DNA from: Paenibacillus sp. XY044
GTDB lineage: Bacteria; Bacillota; Bacilli; Paenibacillales; Paenibacillaceae
Length of the DNA stretch: 64,000 nucleotides
Assembly (NCBI RefSeq): GCF_002257645.1
Contig: NZ_NQMO01000015.1
Coordinates: forward strand, 1-64,000
Reading direction: 5' to 3'
The notes under the pieces are model-generated. The model saw nothing but the letters and a program-made list of their open reading frames with translations. It was not told where the DNA came from and made no database searches. The translations under genes and the position numbers were made by a program. Every line of letters begins with the position of its first letter. Positions within the stretch are counted from its first letter, which is position 1. Positions 1 through 8,918 of the stretch are shown in pieces.

Positions 1-576
1 TTCTTTATGGGCATGTTCATGGTCACGATGTTCTTCGGCGGCGGCCTGGTGCCGACGTACCTCTTGATCAAGCAGCTGGGCATGGTCAACACGATGTGGG
101 CGATCGTCATTCCGTCGGCTGCATCGATCTGGAACATTATCGTCTCGCGGACGTTTTTCCAGAGCTCGATTCCGAAGGAGCTGCAGGAAGCGGCGCAGAT
201 CGACGGATGTACGAACATGCGACTGTTCCTGAAGATCATTCTGCCGCTGTCGATGCCGATCATCGCGGTCATGGCCCTGTTCTACGGGGTGGGCAACTGG
301 AACAGCTACTTCTCGGCGCTCATTTACCTGAACGACTCGGCGAAATACCCGCTGCAGCTGGTGCTGCGCCAGATTCTGGTGCTGCAGGAGATGGCCGCGC
401 AGGGCGGAGGAGCGATCGACGCCTCCACGGCGGCCGCGATGAACAACAAGGCGGAAATCGCCGCCCTGGTGAAGTATGCAGTGATTATCGTCGCCACTAT
501 TCCGGTTATTGCGATTTATCCGTTCCTTCAGCGTTATTTTGTGCAAGGTGTCATGATCGGTTCGGTTAAGGGCTGA
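1..576 (+). CDS. Carbohydrate ABC transporter permease, LplC-type (5' partial)
   Basis: Inner-membrane permease subunit of a CUT1-family sugar importer. The reading frame is open at base 1, so the N-terminus lies outside the window; about 191 residues remain. The cytoplasmic EAA loop that docks on the ATPase is visible (EAAQIDGCTNMRLFLKIILPLS), followed by hydrophobic segments and a short polar tail ending in SVKG, as is usual for LplC proteins. The downstream lipoprotein gene starts 42 bases after the stop, so the two form one operon; a partner permease is expected upstream of the window. No ATPase gene is visible; CUT1 systems in Paenibacillus often share one encoded elsewhere. The substrate cannot be read from the sequence, but the adjacent GH3 and GH2 genes suggest plant-derived oligosaccharides. 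Confidence 0.93.
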   Translation, partial: FFMGMFMVTMFFGGGLVPTYLLIKQLGMVNTMWAIVIPSAASIWNIIVSRTFFQSSIPKELQEAAQIDGCTNMRLFLKIILPLSMPIIAVMALFYGVGNWNSYFSALIYLNDSAKYPLQLVLRQILVLQEMAAQGGGAIDASTAAAMNNKAEIAALVKYAVIIVATIPVIAIYPFLQRYFVQGVMIGSVKG

Positions 577-617
577 TCTTGCCATAGATCAATAACTTTA
601 AAAGGGGAGTTGTTGTC

Positions 618-2240
618 ATGAAAAATCTTCGCAAAGCATCATCCATTCTGCTCTGCCTGACGATCTCCGCCAGCCTGCTTGCAGCCTGCGGATCTTCTAA
701 GGGAGACGGAGGAAGCGGATCCGCATCATCCGAAAAAGGATCGGCGACCGTAGAGGGAGTAAAAAAGGAAGGCTTTCCGATCGTGGATAAGCCGCTCACG
801 CTGAAAGTGATGTCTCAGGACGCAGGCGTGGCCGATTGGAACAAAATGCCCGTGCTGCAAGAGATGGAGAAATTGTCGGGCATCCATTTGGAATACCAGC
901 TTTCGCCGATCGACAGCTTTGAAACGAAGAAGAACCTGATGTTCGCCAGCGGTGATCTGCCGGATATGCTGTATGCAGCCGACCTGAAGCCGGCGGAGCA
1001 GGTGACGTACGGAACCCAGGGCGTCCTGATTCCGCTCGAAAAATACATCGACGAAGGCTATGCGCCGAACATCAAAAAGATCCTCGACGAGCACCCGGAT
1101 GTGCGCAAATCGTTTACGACGCCTGACGGCCATATGTATGCCCTGCCGTTTATTGATACGGCCGCCGTCTGGTATCGCAGCCCGATGTGGTATAACGGCA
1201 AGTTCCTGAAGGCGCTGAACGTAACCGAGCTGCCGAAGACGACGGACGAGCTGTACACGCTGTTGAAACGCTTTAAGGATGAAGACCCGAACGGCAATGG
1301 CAAGAAGGATGAAATCCCGCTGACTTCGGTCAAGCTGGATGATTTGCGGATGTTTTTCTTCGGATTCTGGGGCATGTACGACGAGAAGATTTATGCAGAT
1401 AAGGACGGCAAGGTGCACTACTCCCCTCAAGAAGAAGGCTACAAGGGTTACCTGACCTTCATGAACAAACTGTGGAAAGAAGATTTGCTGGATCACGAGA
1501 CGTTCTCGCAGACAGCGGACCAGAAAAAAGCCAAGGGGCAAAACAACCAGATCGGTCTGTTTAACGACTACTTCCCTTACTTCACGCTGGGCGGCGAGCC
1601 AAGCTCGGACAACCCGCTCATGACGCCGGTTGCCAGCGAAATTGCGGGTACGCCGGTTTACGGCAAGCATCCGGGCATGTCCGCCAACGGCACGTTTGCA
1701 ATCACGAGCAAGGACCCGGCGCCGGAAGCGACGATGCGCTGGATCGATTATCTGTACAGCTACGAGGGTTCGACGCTGTTTAACCAAGGGCCGGAGAATA
1801 CGCTGTGGAAATACAAGGACAAGGAAAACCACGTCAAAGAATGGCTGCCGGTACCAGGCGGCGGCGACCGCGAGGAATACCGCGGCAAAATTACGCCGAA
1901 CTTCGGCATCTTGACGCCGGGCGTCAACGATCCGGAAGTGACTAAAGGCCTCAGATCCGACTTCGACGACTGGATCGACAAGGAGAACGCAGAGAAGCTG
2001 ACGCCGATCGGCAAAACGCCGTTCCCGAACGTCTATCTGACGAATGAACAGCAGAGCGAAGCGTCCGCCTTGTTGTCCGACCTCGATACGTATGTACAGC
2101 AGATGGAAGCGAAGTTTATTACCGGACAGGAGCCGCTTTCCAACTGGGATAAGTACGAGGCACAGGTGAAAAAGATGGGATCCGACCGCATCGTGGAACT
2201 GTACCAAGCCGCATACGATCAGTGGAATACCGGCAAATAA
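618..2240 (+). CDS. Extracellular solute-binding lipoprotein (family 1, LipO-like)
   Basis: Membrane-anchored sugar-binding protein of the ABC importer. A type II signal peptide with lipobox LAAC places the lipidated cysteine at residue 24; a Ser/Gly/Lys-rich linker follows, then an approximately 490-residue binding domain. Its length of 540 residues matches the large LipO/YtcQ-type binding proteins of Paenibacillus that go with LplB/LplC permeases. The start ATG follows AGGGGAG at good spacing. It is co-oriented with and 42 bases behind the permease. The specific ligand is unknown. A strong stem-loop follows the stop codon and probably ends or attenuates the transcript before the GH3 gene. 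Confidence 0.93.
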   Translation: MKNLRKASSILLCLTISASLLAACGSSKGDGGSGSASSEKGSATVEGVKKEGFPIVDKPLTLKVMSQDAGVADWNKMPVLQEMEKLSGIHLEYQLSPIDSFETKKNLMFASGDLPDMLYAADLKPAEQVTYGTQGVLIPLEKYIDEGYAPNIKKILDEHPDVRKSFTTPDGHMYALPFIDTAAVWYRSPMWYNGKFLKALNVTELPKTTDELYTLLKRFKDEDPNGNGKKDEIPLTSVKLDDLRMFFFGFWGMYDEKIYADKDGKVHYSPQEEGYKGYLTFMNKLWKEDLLDHETFSQTADQKKAKGQNNQIGLFNDYFPYFTLGGEPSSDNPLMTPVASEIAGTPVYGKHPGMSANGTFAITSKDPAPEATMRWIDYLYSYEGSTLFNQGPENTLWKYKDKENHVKEWLPVPGGGDREEYRGKITPNFGILTPGVNDPEVTKGLRSDFDDWIDKENAEKLTPIGKTPFPNVYLTNEQQSEASALLSDLDTYVQQMEAKFITGQEPLSNWDKYEAQVKKMGSDRIVELYQAAYDQWNTGK

Positions 2241-2263
2241 GCCGATTCATACCAAATGCAAGG

Positions 2264-2300
2264 AGCCAACATATCCCGGCCGTGAGGCCGGGGGTTGGCT
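2264..2300 (+). terminator. Stem-loop after binding-protein gene
   Basis: AGCCAAC pairs with GTTGGCT, with an inner CCGGCC/GGCCGG stem and a GTGA loop. No long T-run follows (AATTGTCATTTT), so it may be a weak terminator or an mRNA-stabilising hairpin that keeps transporter mRNA more abundant than the downstream enzyme mRNA. Confidence 0.5.
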
Positions 2301-2484
2301 AATTGTCATTTTCAGATGGGAACCGGCCATAAAAAATACATAAAAAACCCGGCGCATTTCTGGAAGAAGGCGTATGAGGCGCTGCAGCTTGCGATCCAAC
2401 GATTTCGTTTACGGGTCGGCTCGGCCCTTTAACCATCCGAACCCAGAGGGTGCAGCGGGATCAAGGAATATGGAGGGAAATCTA

Positions 2485-4785
2485 TTGAGTTACCAAGATT
2501 CTGCCTTGAGCAGCGAAGCGAGGGCAGCGCATCTGCTCAGCCTCATGACACTGGAGGAAAAGGTCGGGCAGCTCGTGCAGCTGTTCGGCTGGAAAACGTA
2601 CCGGCGGGAGGGAAGCGGCGTCGCGCTCGACGAAGCGTTCAAGGAGGCTGCTGAGCGAGGCGGCATCGGTTCGCTGTACGGCGTGCTGCGCGCCGATCCA
2701 TGGACGGAAGTGACACTGGCGACGGGACTGTCGCCAAAGGAAGGCGCCGAGACGATCAACGCCATCCAGCGGTACGTAATCGAGCACTCGCGCTTAGGCA
2801 TCCCGATTCTGTTCGGGGAGGAGTGCTCGCACGGTCATATGGCGATCGGGGCGACGGTGTTTCCGGTGCCGCTGACGCTGGCAAGCATGTGGAACCCGGA
2901 GCTGTATGAGGAGATCTGCCGGGCGATCGCCTTGGAGACGCGCAGCCAGGGCGGTGCGGCCACGTATTCCCCGGTGCTCGACGTCGTCCGGGATCCCCGG
3001 TGGGGGCGGACGGAAGAGACGTACGGGGAAGACCCCTGGATCGCTACCGTCATGGCGGAAGCGGCGGTGCGGGGGCTGCAGGGCAAGCGGCTGGACGCCG
3101 ACGACAGCGTCATTGCGACGCTGAAGCATTTTGCCGGCTACGGCAGCTCGGAAGGCGGACGCAACAGCGCGCCGGTTCATATGGGGCTGCGTGAGCTGCA
3201 TGAGGTGGACCTTCGTCCGTTCAAGGCGGCGGTTCGGGCCGGTGCGAAATCGGTCATGACCGCATACAACGAAATCGACGGTGTTCCGTGCACCTCCGAC
3301 AAATATCTGCTTACGGACCTGCTGCGCGAGGAGTGGGGCTTCGACGGATTCGTCATTACCGATTGCGGCGCCATCAACATGCTGGTGTGGGGGCATGACA
3401 CGGCGGCTGATCCGCAAGAAGCGTCTGCCATGGCGGTGAACGCCGGCGTGGACATGGAAATGTCCGGCGACATGTTCCGTGCGCACTTGGCTGCGGCCGT
3501 GCAGAGCGGACGCATCCGGATGCAGACGCTAGATCAAGCGGTGCACCGCGTCCTGAAGGCCAAGTTCGAGTTGGGGCTGTTCGAGCAGCCTTATGTCGAT
3601 CCCGATCGGGCCGCCCGTGTCATCGGCAGCGAGGAGCATATCCGGCTCGCCCGCCAGGCGGCCGTCGAAGGCATCGTCCTGCTGAAGAATCAGGGGCAGA
3701 CGCTCCCGCTGTCCAAGGAGGCGGGGACGGTCGCGGTGATCGGACCGAATGCCGACAACGTCTACAATCAGCTGGGAGACTATACCTCACCGCAGCCGCG
3801 GGAACAGGTGTCAACCGTGCTGGACGGCATCCGTGCCAGTCTGGCGCACGCGCCGGAGCGGGTGCTGTATGCGCCGGGCTGCCGGGTCAAGGATGACAGC
3901 AGGGAAGGCTTCGACCTGGCGCTGAAGACGGCGGCCGCCGCGGATACGATCGTGCTTGTGCTCGGCGGCTCGAGCGCGCGCGATTTCGGCGAAGGCACGA
4001 TCGACCTACGTACAGGTGCTTCGGTCGTGACGGACCGCCCGCACAGCGACATGGACTGCGGCGAGGGCATCGACCGCTCCACGCTGGGCCTGTCCGGCGT
4101 GCAGCGGGAGCTGGCGGAAGAGCTGGCGAAGCTCGGGAAGCCGCTGGTTGTGGTGTACATCAACGGCCGGCCGGTCGCGGAGCCGTGGATCGACGAGCAT
4201 GCCGACGCCATCCTGGAGGCATGGTATCCGGGGCAAGAGGGCGGCCGCGCGATCGCCGATATCGTATTCGGCGACGAGAACCCTTCAGGGCGGCTGACCG
4301 TCTCCGTTCCGAAGCACGTCGGCCAGCTGCCGGTCCGTTATAACAGCAAGCGAACGACCGGGCGGCGCTACCTGGAGACGGATTTGGATCCGGCTTATCC
4401 TTTCGGGTTCGGGCTCAGCTATACAGAGTTTGAGTACAGCCAGGTCACCGTCTCGCCGGCGGAAATGACGCCGGAAGGGCGGGCCGAGGCTGTGGTAACG
4501 GTCACCAACACCGGCAGCCGGGCTGGCGCGGAAACGGTCCAGCTGTACATATCCGACAAGGTCAGCACGGTGACCCGGCCGAAGAAGGAGCTGAAGGGCT
4601 TCGCGAAGATTTGGCTGCAGCCGGGAGAGACGAAGACGGTCGCGTTCGGGGTCGGGACAGAAGAGCTGTCCTTCATTGACCGTGATCTGAAACCGGTCGT
4701 CGAGGCCGGCGAATTTGAAATCCAGATCGGCCGGCATGCGCAGGACGTGCAGTCTGCCGTCCTGACGGTCCGGGGAAAAGAATGA
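2485..4785 (+). CDS. Glycoside hydrolase family 3 (beta-glucosidase/beta-xylosidase type)
   Basis: Exo-acting glycosidase, about 766 residues. I chose the TTG at 2485 because GGAGGG lies 7 bases upstream and the protein then begins like other GH3 enzymes (SYQDSALSSEAR, followed by LLSLMTLEEKVGQL). Longer in-frame starts at 2374 and 2470 lack a good ribosome site. Domain order: GH3 N-terminal barrel (roughly 10-310) with nucleophile aspartate in GFVITDCG, GH3 C-terminal sandwich (roughly 350-590), and a fibronectin III-like C-terminus. There is no signal peptide, so it is intracellular and would act on oligosaccharides imported by the preceding ABC transporter. Specificity (glucose versus xylose or arabinose) cannot be settled from motifs alone. 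Confidence 0.93.
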   Translation: MSYQDSALSSEARAAHLLSLMTLEEKVGQLVQLFGWKTYRREGSGVALDEAFKEAAERGGIGSLYGVLRADPWTEVTLATGLSPKEGAETINAIQRYVIEHSRLGIPILFGEECSHGHMAIGATVFPVPLTLASMWNPELYEEICRAIALETRSQGGAATYSPVLDVVRDPRWGRTEETYGEDPWIATVMAEAAVRGLQGKRLDADDSVIATLKHFAGYGSSEGGRNSAPVHMGLRELHEVDLRPFKAAVRAGAKSVMTAYNEIDGVPCTSDKYLLTDLLREEWGFDGFVITDCGAINMLVWGHDTAADPQEASAMAVNAGVDMEMSGDMFRAHLAAAVQSGRIRMQTLDQAVHRVLKAKFELGLFEQPYVDPDRAARVIGSEEHIRLARQAAVEGIVLLKNQGQTLPLSKEAGTVAVIGPNADNVYNQLGDYTSPQPREQVSTVLDGIRASLAHAPERVLYAPGCRVKDDSREGFDLALKTAAAADTIVLVLGGSSARDFGEGTIDLRTGASVVTDRPHSDMDCGEGIDRSTLGLSGVQRELAEELAKLGKPLVVVYINGRPVAEPWIDEHADAILEAWYPGQEGGRAIADIVFGDENPSGRLTVSVPKHVGQLPVRYNSKRTTGRRYLETDLDPAYPFGFGLSYTEFEYSQVTVSPAEMTPEGRAEAVVTVTNTGSRAGAETVQLYISDKVSTVTRPKKELKGFAKIWLQPGETKTVAFGVGTEELSFIDRDLKPVVEAGEFEIQIGRHAQDVQSAVLTVRGKE

Positions 4786-4835
4786 TTCATTGAAGCTAAT
4801 ATTTCAAGGGCGGCCCAAGTCTGCCAGCCCTACAA

Positions 4836-4872
4836 AAGAAGCCTGCAGCAATGGCCATTGCTGCAGGCTTCT
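4836..4872. terminator. Bidirectional terminator between GH3 and ArsR-type regulator
   Basis: Perfect 17-bp inverted repeat (AAGAAGCCTGCAGCAAT and its complement) around a GGCC loop, flanked by A-rich and T-rich sequence. It serves both convergent genes. Confidence 0.85.
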
Positions 4873-4875
4873 TAT

Positions 4876-5814
4876 TTATTCCTCCCGCTCGATCCGCCGT
4901 ACGAATGACAATACGATATCCTGCGGATGATCGCCGAAGCCTGAACCAAACAGGTTCAGCCCGCGGCGGTTGGCGGTATCCGCCCGAACTTCAAGCCGGA
5001 CGCGGACGGGCTGATTGAAGGCAAGCTTCAACTGCTCGATAGTCGTGCCCTCGGAGGGCTCTCCGTTCACCGTGCTGCCGCTGCCGGTCACCCGCCATTC
5101 GGTCAACTGGCCGTATTCGGTATTGCCCCTCCAGCGGTCCGGACTGAACCGGCCCTTGCGGTCGCCGAAGTCGCCGGGACTGGTCCAGGTGCCTAACGGG
5201 CAATCATTGATCGAGACCGTAATGTCCGAAGGCCAGTCCTGCTTGAAGCCCGGAGCCTCCGAGCACAATTCCGCACGGACGCACAGCTCGGCGAGCTCCA
5301 CGCCGGGAGGCATCGGATTGGCAAAGTAGTACTCCAAATATCCGCTGCCCGAGAACCACAGCAGCGCGGCGTCCGTCCGTTCGGGCATGTAGAAGGCCCG
5401 GGGGTCGTCCGGCGAACCGATGCCGGATCCGTCCCGGGCGGCCAGCCCACAGGGCGGCTGAACCGAGCAGTGGGAGAACATGCCGATCGGCATGTGGATC
5501 TCCTCGGTGCGGCTCAGCCCGTCTCCGGGACGGGAGGGAAGCTCGAGCAGGATGGAGCGGTAGCTGACGGAGCAGATCTTCTCGCGGCCGGCTCCCGTCC
5601 GCGACTCGACGAGCTCGGCCTGCTCCAGAATCTGCACGTTGATCGACACTGTCGGCTGCGCGACGCCGAGCGCGTCGGCAAGCTGGCTGACGCTCATCGG
5701 CTTTTCGGCGAGGGCTTCCAGGATCCGCACCCGGACATCGCTGGACAGCGCCTTGGCCACATCGATCATACGGGACGCGGGGAAGTGGATTAATTCCTGT
5801 TTGAATTCGCTCAT
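4876..5814 (-). CDS. ArsR-type HTH regulator with a C-terminal extension
   Basis: Likely transcriptional regulator of the divergent GH2 gene. Residues 10-90 form a winged helix of the ArsR class (ALSSDVRVRILEALAEKPMS, then a recognition helix in ADALGVAQPTVS). The remaining 220 residues are an additional domain with no obvious homology to me; metal-binding ArsR motifs (such as ELCVC) are missing. The large C-terminal domain may bind a sugar or polymer-derived effector, which is inference. It is transcribed divergently from the GH2 gene across 150 bases of AT-rich DNA with repeated TTACAAT motifs, and converges on the GH3 gene. Confidence 0.85.
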   Translation of the reverse strand: MSEFKQELIHFPASRMIDVAKALSSDVRVRILEALAEKPMSVSQLADALGVAQPTVSINVQILEQAELVESRTGAGREKICSVSYRSILLELPSRPGDGLSRTEEIHMPIGMFSHCSVQPPCGLAARDGSGIGSPDDPRAFYMPERTDAALLWFSGSGYLEYYFANPMPPGVELAELCVRAELCSEAPGFKQDWPSDITVSINDCPLGTWTSPGDFGDRKGRFSPDRWRGNTEYGQLTEWRVTGSGSTVNGEPSEGTTIEQLKLAFNQPVRVRLEVRADTANRRGLNLFGSGFGDHPQDIVLSFVRRIEREE

Positions 5815-5864
5815 AGGCCAGTTCCTTTTCTTTTCATTTTCAACATGGTTTCATACCGATTAGT

Positions 5865-5932
5865 TTACAATAAATTTGTTGTATTGTAAAAACATAATGT
5901 ACATTGTAATAAATATATATCGATGCTACAAT
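5865..5932 (+). promoter_or_regulatory. Divergent control region with TTACAAT operator repeats and GH2 promoter
   Basis: TTACAAT (5865-5871) and ATTGTAA (5883-5889) form an inverted repeat; a second ATTGTAA lies 20 bases further (5903-5909), and AATGTACATT (5896-5905) is a perfect palindrome. A possible sigma-A promoter for the GH2 gene is TTGTAA (5905-5910), 16 bases, TACAAT (5927-5932); its -35 box overlaps the operator repeat, which would suit repression by the ArsR-type protein. Confidence 0.5.
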
Positions 5933-5965
5933 GGGGGCAAATCCAATCCATGAAAGGTTGTGTTC

Positions 5966-8722
5966 GTGTTGACGCATACCATCCTGAACCAGGTCCACAC
6001 CGATATTCCACGGCCGGAGTTCCCCCGTCCCGACTGGGAGCGGACCGATTGGCTGAACTTAAACGGGGAATGGTCCTTCCGGTTTGGCGCTGACAATGAG
6101 GGAGCGGGGGATTCGCCTCACCTCGCCGCAGAGACGGCGTACGATTTGACCATCACGGTTCCGTTCTCCTGGGCAAGCCCGCTATCCGGCATTGGCCAGG
6201 ACCGGAAGGGAACCGGCTGGTACCGCCGTACCGTGGCATGGGCTCCTGTGAACCCGGGTGACCGCGTATTTCTGCGGTTTGGTGCGGTCGATTACCACTG
6301 CGACGTTTGGGTAAACGGCAGTCCGGCAGGCTCGCATCAGGGAGGCTACGGCACGTTTGAATTCGACGTGACCGCGCTGTGGCGTACGGAGGCGGACAAT
6401 ACGATCGTCATCCGTGCAGAAGACAACGATCTGGACGTTCAGGCGCGCGGCAAGCAGGGGTACGGAGAAAGCCGCGGCATCTGGCAGCCGGTATGGCTGG
6501 AGGCGCGGCCGCAGAGCTACATTCAGCACAGCAAGTTCCATACTGCGATCGACGGCACCGTCAGCGTTCAGGCCAGAATCGTATCCGAAGAGGCACAGGA
6601 GGCCGAGCTGGAGTTCGATTTTGACGGAGGAGCGGTACGTCATCGGGAGTCGATTCGCCTTGAAGCAGGAGAGAACCGGATCGAAACGTCGTTCCGGGTG
6701 GAGAGTCCGCGTCTGTGGAGCCCGGATTCGCCGGAGCTGTATGAAGGTGAGATCCGTCTGAGCGGAAATTTCGGACAGGACCTCGTCCGCACGTACTTCG
6801 GCATTCGCGAAATCGGTACGGCCCGGTTCGGGGAGCGGGGATACCGCTGGATTACATTGAACGGCAAGCCGATCTATTTAAACGGGACGCTGGACCAGTC
6901 CTATCACGAGACCGGGTATTTTACGTTCCCGTCCGATGAGGATATGCGCCACGAAATTTATATGCTGAAGCGGATCGGCCTTAATTTTGTCCGTATCCAT
7001 ATCAAGCCGGAGGAGCCGAGAAAGCTGTATTGGGCCGACAAGCTCGGCGTGCTGGTAATGGAAGACATGCCTTGCTTCTGGGGCAACCCGGATGAACAGG
7101 CACGGTCGGCTTATGAAAGCGAAGCGCTGGAGACCATTGAAAGGGACTACAACCATCCGTCTGTTTTCTCCTGGGTCATGTTCAATGAAACCTGGGGGCT
7201 TAAGACGGATCCCAAGGCTGCGGGTCTTACCGGCGACGGCAACCAGGGAATCAATTATTTGCCGGACACGCAGGAATGGGTGCGGGGCATTTACCAGTGG
7301 GCCAAGCGCCTGGATCCTACCCGCATCGTAGAGGACAACTCGCCTTGCAACCGGGACCATGTCGAAACGGATATCAACACCTGGCACTTTTATATTAATG
7401 GATACGACCAGCTTCGGGCCCATGTCACCGAAGTCGTAGAGCAGACCTATCCCGGCTCTGCCGCCAACTACATTGGCGGCAACGTTCAGTCCGATGCTCC
7501 GCTGATGAACAGCGAATGCGGCAACGTCTGGGGCGTGGAAGGCGGCACAGGGGACAGCGATCTGGCCTGGCATTATCATTTCATGCTGAACGAGTTCCGC
7601 CGTCATGACAAAATGTGCGGCTTCGTGTTCACGGAGCTGCGGGACGTGACGAACGAGTTCAACGGCTACTACCGGCTCGACGGAACGGATAAGGATTTCG
7701 GCTACGACGGCATTGTGCCGGGCATGTCGCTGTCAGACCTGCACACGGCCGACTTCGTGGTCATTGACGCGCCGCCGTGCACGACGGTCGATGCGGGTTC
7801 GGTTCAGACGGTATCCCTGCTTCGCTCCAGTTACGACGACCGCTACCACGGCCAGCCGCTGCGCCTGGAATGGGAATTGGCCTATGACCGGCTCGGGACC
7901 CGGATCGTTCATGACCGCGGGAGTGCAGCCGCCGCATGGGACGGCTACGGCGTAGCCCCGCTGGACCCGGTCCAGGTGCAGATGCCTGCGGCCGACGCCG
8001 TGGCCGTGTTCGCCGTACAGCTTGTAGACGCTGCAGGAAACGTCATTACCCGGAACTTCACCACGTTCGATGTCCGGAGCGGTCAGAGCGAAGGAGCTTA
8101 TGGGGTGAGCGGGCTGACTCTGAGCGTTCCGGTCGCGGATTTCGCCGAGCAAACCTTTGCCCATCAGTGGAATTCCATCCAGAACCACAAGGTAAGCGGT
8201 GGAGAGGAAGGGGCTTTTGCCTTTGATATCTCCCTGCCGGGTACGAATGAACAACCTTTGATCGGGCGGATGGAAATTCTGTTCGAAGCAAGTTCCAAGC
8301 GTCTGCTCGTCCGGAACAAGGAAGGGGCAAGGGAACAGGAGTCCGGCATCCACTTCATGCACGGCGCCCTGTCGGATCCCGAATACAATCCGAATACGTA
8401 CTACATGACAGGGGAACGGAAGCACGAATCGCGGGTGCGCGTCCTGATCGACGGCGAGGCGGTTGCCACGATCGTTCTGCCGGATGATCCTGCTGATTCC
8501 CGCGGCGTACTGTCATGGCATTACCAGCTGGCGCATAACAAGCTGGAGGAAGCCGGTTCTTACGGCTATCTATGCAAAGTGGAGGTGCCGAGCCGGATCG
8601 CCTCGCGGTTGAACGGAAGCCGCAAGTTCCGGCTGGAGCTCCAGGCCGATGAAGGCGGGATTGCGCTGTATGGCCGGAATGCCGGCCGGTATCCGCTGGA
8701 TATCGTAATCCAATGCCAATAA
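5966..8722 (+). CDS. Glycoside hydrolase family 2 (beta-galactosidase/glucuronidase superfamily)
   Basis: Large intracellular exo-glycosidase, about 918 residues. Domain order: jelly-roll sugar-binding domain (about 20-190), immunoglobulin-like domain (about 190-290), TIM barrel (about 290-600), then C-terminal beta domains. The acid/base glutamate is probably in VMFNETWG and the nucleophile in MNSECG. GTG at 5966 is 8 bases after GAAAGG and is preferred; TTG at 5969 is the alternative, while GTG at 5960 is too close to the ribosome site. There is no signal peptide. Divergent from the ArsR-type regulator, which probably controls it. Substrate specificity within GH2 cannot be named from sequence alone. 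Confidence 0.93.
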   Translation: MLTHTILNQVHTDIPRPEFPRPDWERTDWLNLNGEWSFRFGADNEGAGDSPHLAAETAYDLTITVPFSWASPLSGIGQDRKGTGWYRRTVAWAPVNPGDRVFLRFGAVDYHCDVWVNGSPAGSHQGGYGTFEFDVTALWRTEADNTIVIRAEDNDLDVQARGKQGYGESRGIWQPVWLEARPQSYIQHSKFHTAIDGTVSVQARIVSEEAQEAELEFDFDGGAVRHRESIRLEAGENRIETSFRVESPRLWSPDSPELYEGEIRLSGNFGQDLVRTYFGIREIGTARFGERGYRWITLNGKPIYLNGTLDQSYHETGYFTFPSDEDMRHEIYMLKRIGLNFVRIHIKPEEPRKLYWADKLGVLVMEDMPCFWGNPDEQARSAYESEALETIERDYNHPSVFSWVMFNETWGLKTDPKAAGLTGDGNQGINYLPDTQEWVRGIYQWAKRLDPTRIVEDNSPCNRDHVETDINTWHFYINGYDQLRAHVTEVVEQTYPGSAANYIGGNVQSDAPLMNSECGNVWGVEGGTGDSDLAWHYHFMLNEFRRHDKMCGFVFTELRDVTNEFNGYYRLDGTDKDFGYDGIVPGMSLSDLHTADFVVIDAPPCTTVDAGSVQTVSLLRSSYDDRYHGQPLRLEWELAYDRLGTRIVHDRGSAAAAWDGYGVAPLDPVQVQMPAADAVAVFAVQLVDAAGNVITRNFTTFDVRSGQSEGAYGVSGLTLSVPVADFAEQTFAHQWNSIQNHKVSGGEEGAFAFDISLPGTNEQPLIGRMEILFEASSKRLLVRNKEGAREQESGIHFMHGALSDPEYNPNTYYMTGERKHESRVRVLIDGEAVATIVLPDDPADSRGVLSWHYQLAHNKLEEAGSYGYLCKVEVPSRIASRLNGSRKFRLELQADEGGIALYGRNAGRYPLDIVIQCQ

Positions 8723-8749
8723 TGCGATAGAACAACCAACAATTGAGGT

Positions 8750-8780
8750 GCCCGGCAGCGTGATGCTGTCGGGCCTTTTG
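8750..8780 (+). terminator. Terminator after GH2
   Basis: GCCCGGCAGC pairs with GCTGTCGGGC around a 5-base loop, followed by CTTTTG. Confidence 0.75.
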
Positions 8781-8835
8781 CGTGTGCGCGCAGATCCGCC
8801 CATCGTAACCATATGTATTTTTTTACAGATAAATG

Positions 8836-8889
8836 TTGACAAAGGGGGCGGCCGAGAGTAAATTAAACAACGTATTAAACACTGTTTAA
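8836..8889 (+). promoter_or_regulatory. tetR-type promoter with palindromic operator
   Basis: TTGACA (8836-8841), a 17-base spacer and TAAATT (8859-8864) make a sigma-A-like promoter. TTAAACACTGTTTAA (8875-8889) is a perfect 15-base palindrome around a central C, and ATTAAAC occurs twice with a 12-base period (8862, 8874). The position, just after the -10 box and 30 bases before the regulator start, fits autorepression by the TetR-type protein. Confidence 0.6.
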
Positions 8890-8918
8890 ATATGCTGCAT
8901 GACAAGGGAGGAGGGCAG

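Noticed and set aside
726..2207. Long minus-strand open frame (493 codons)
   Set aside because: Lies fully inside the solute-binding protein gene, is Arg/Val/His-rich in a way typical of antisense frames in GC-rich DNA, and has no ribosome site.
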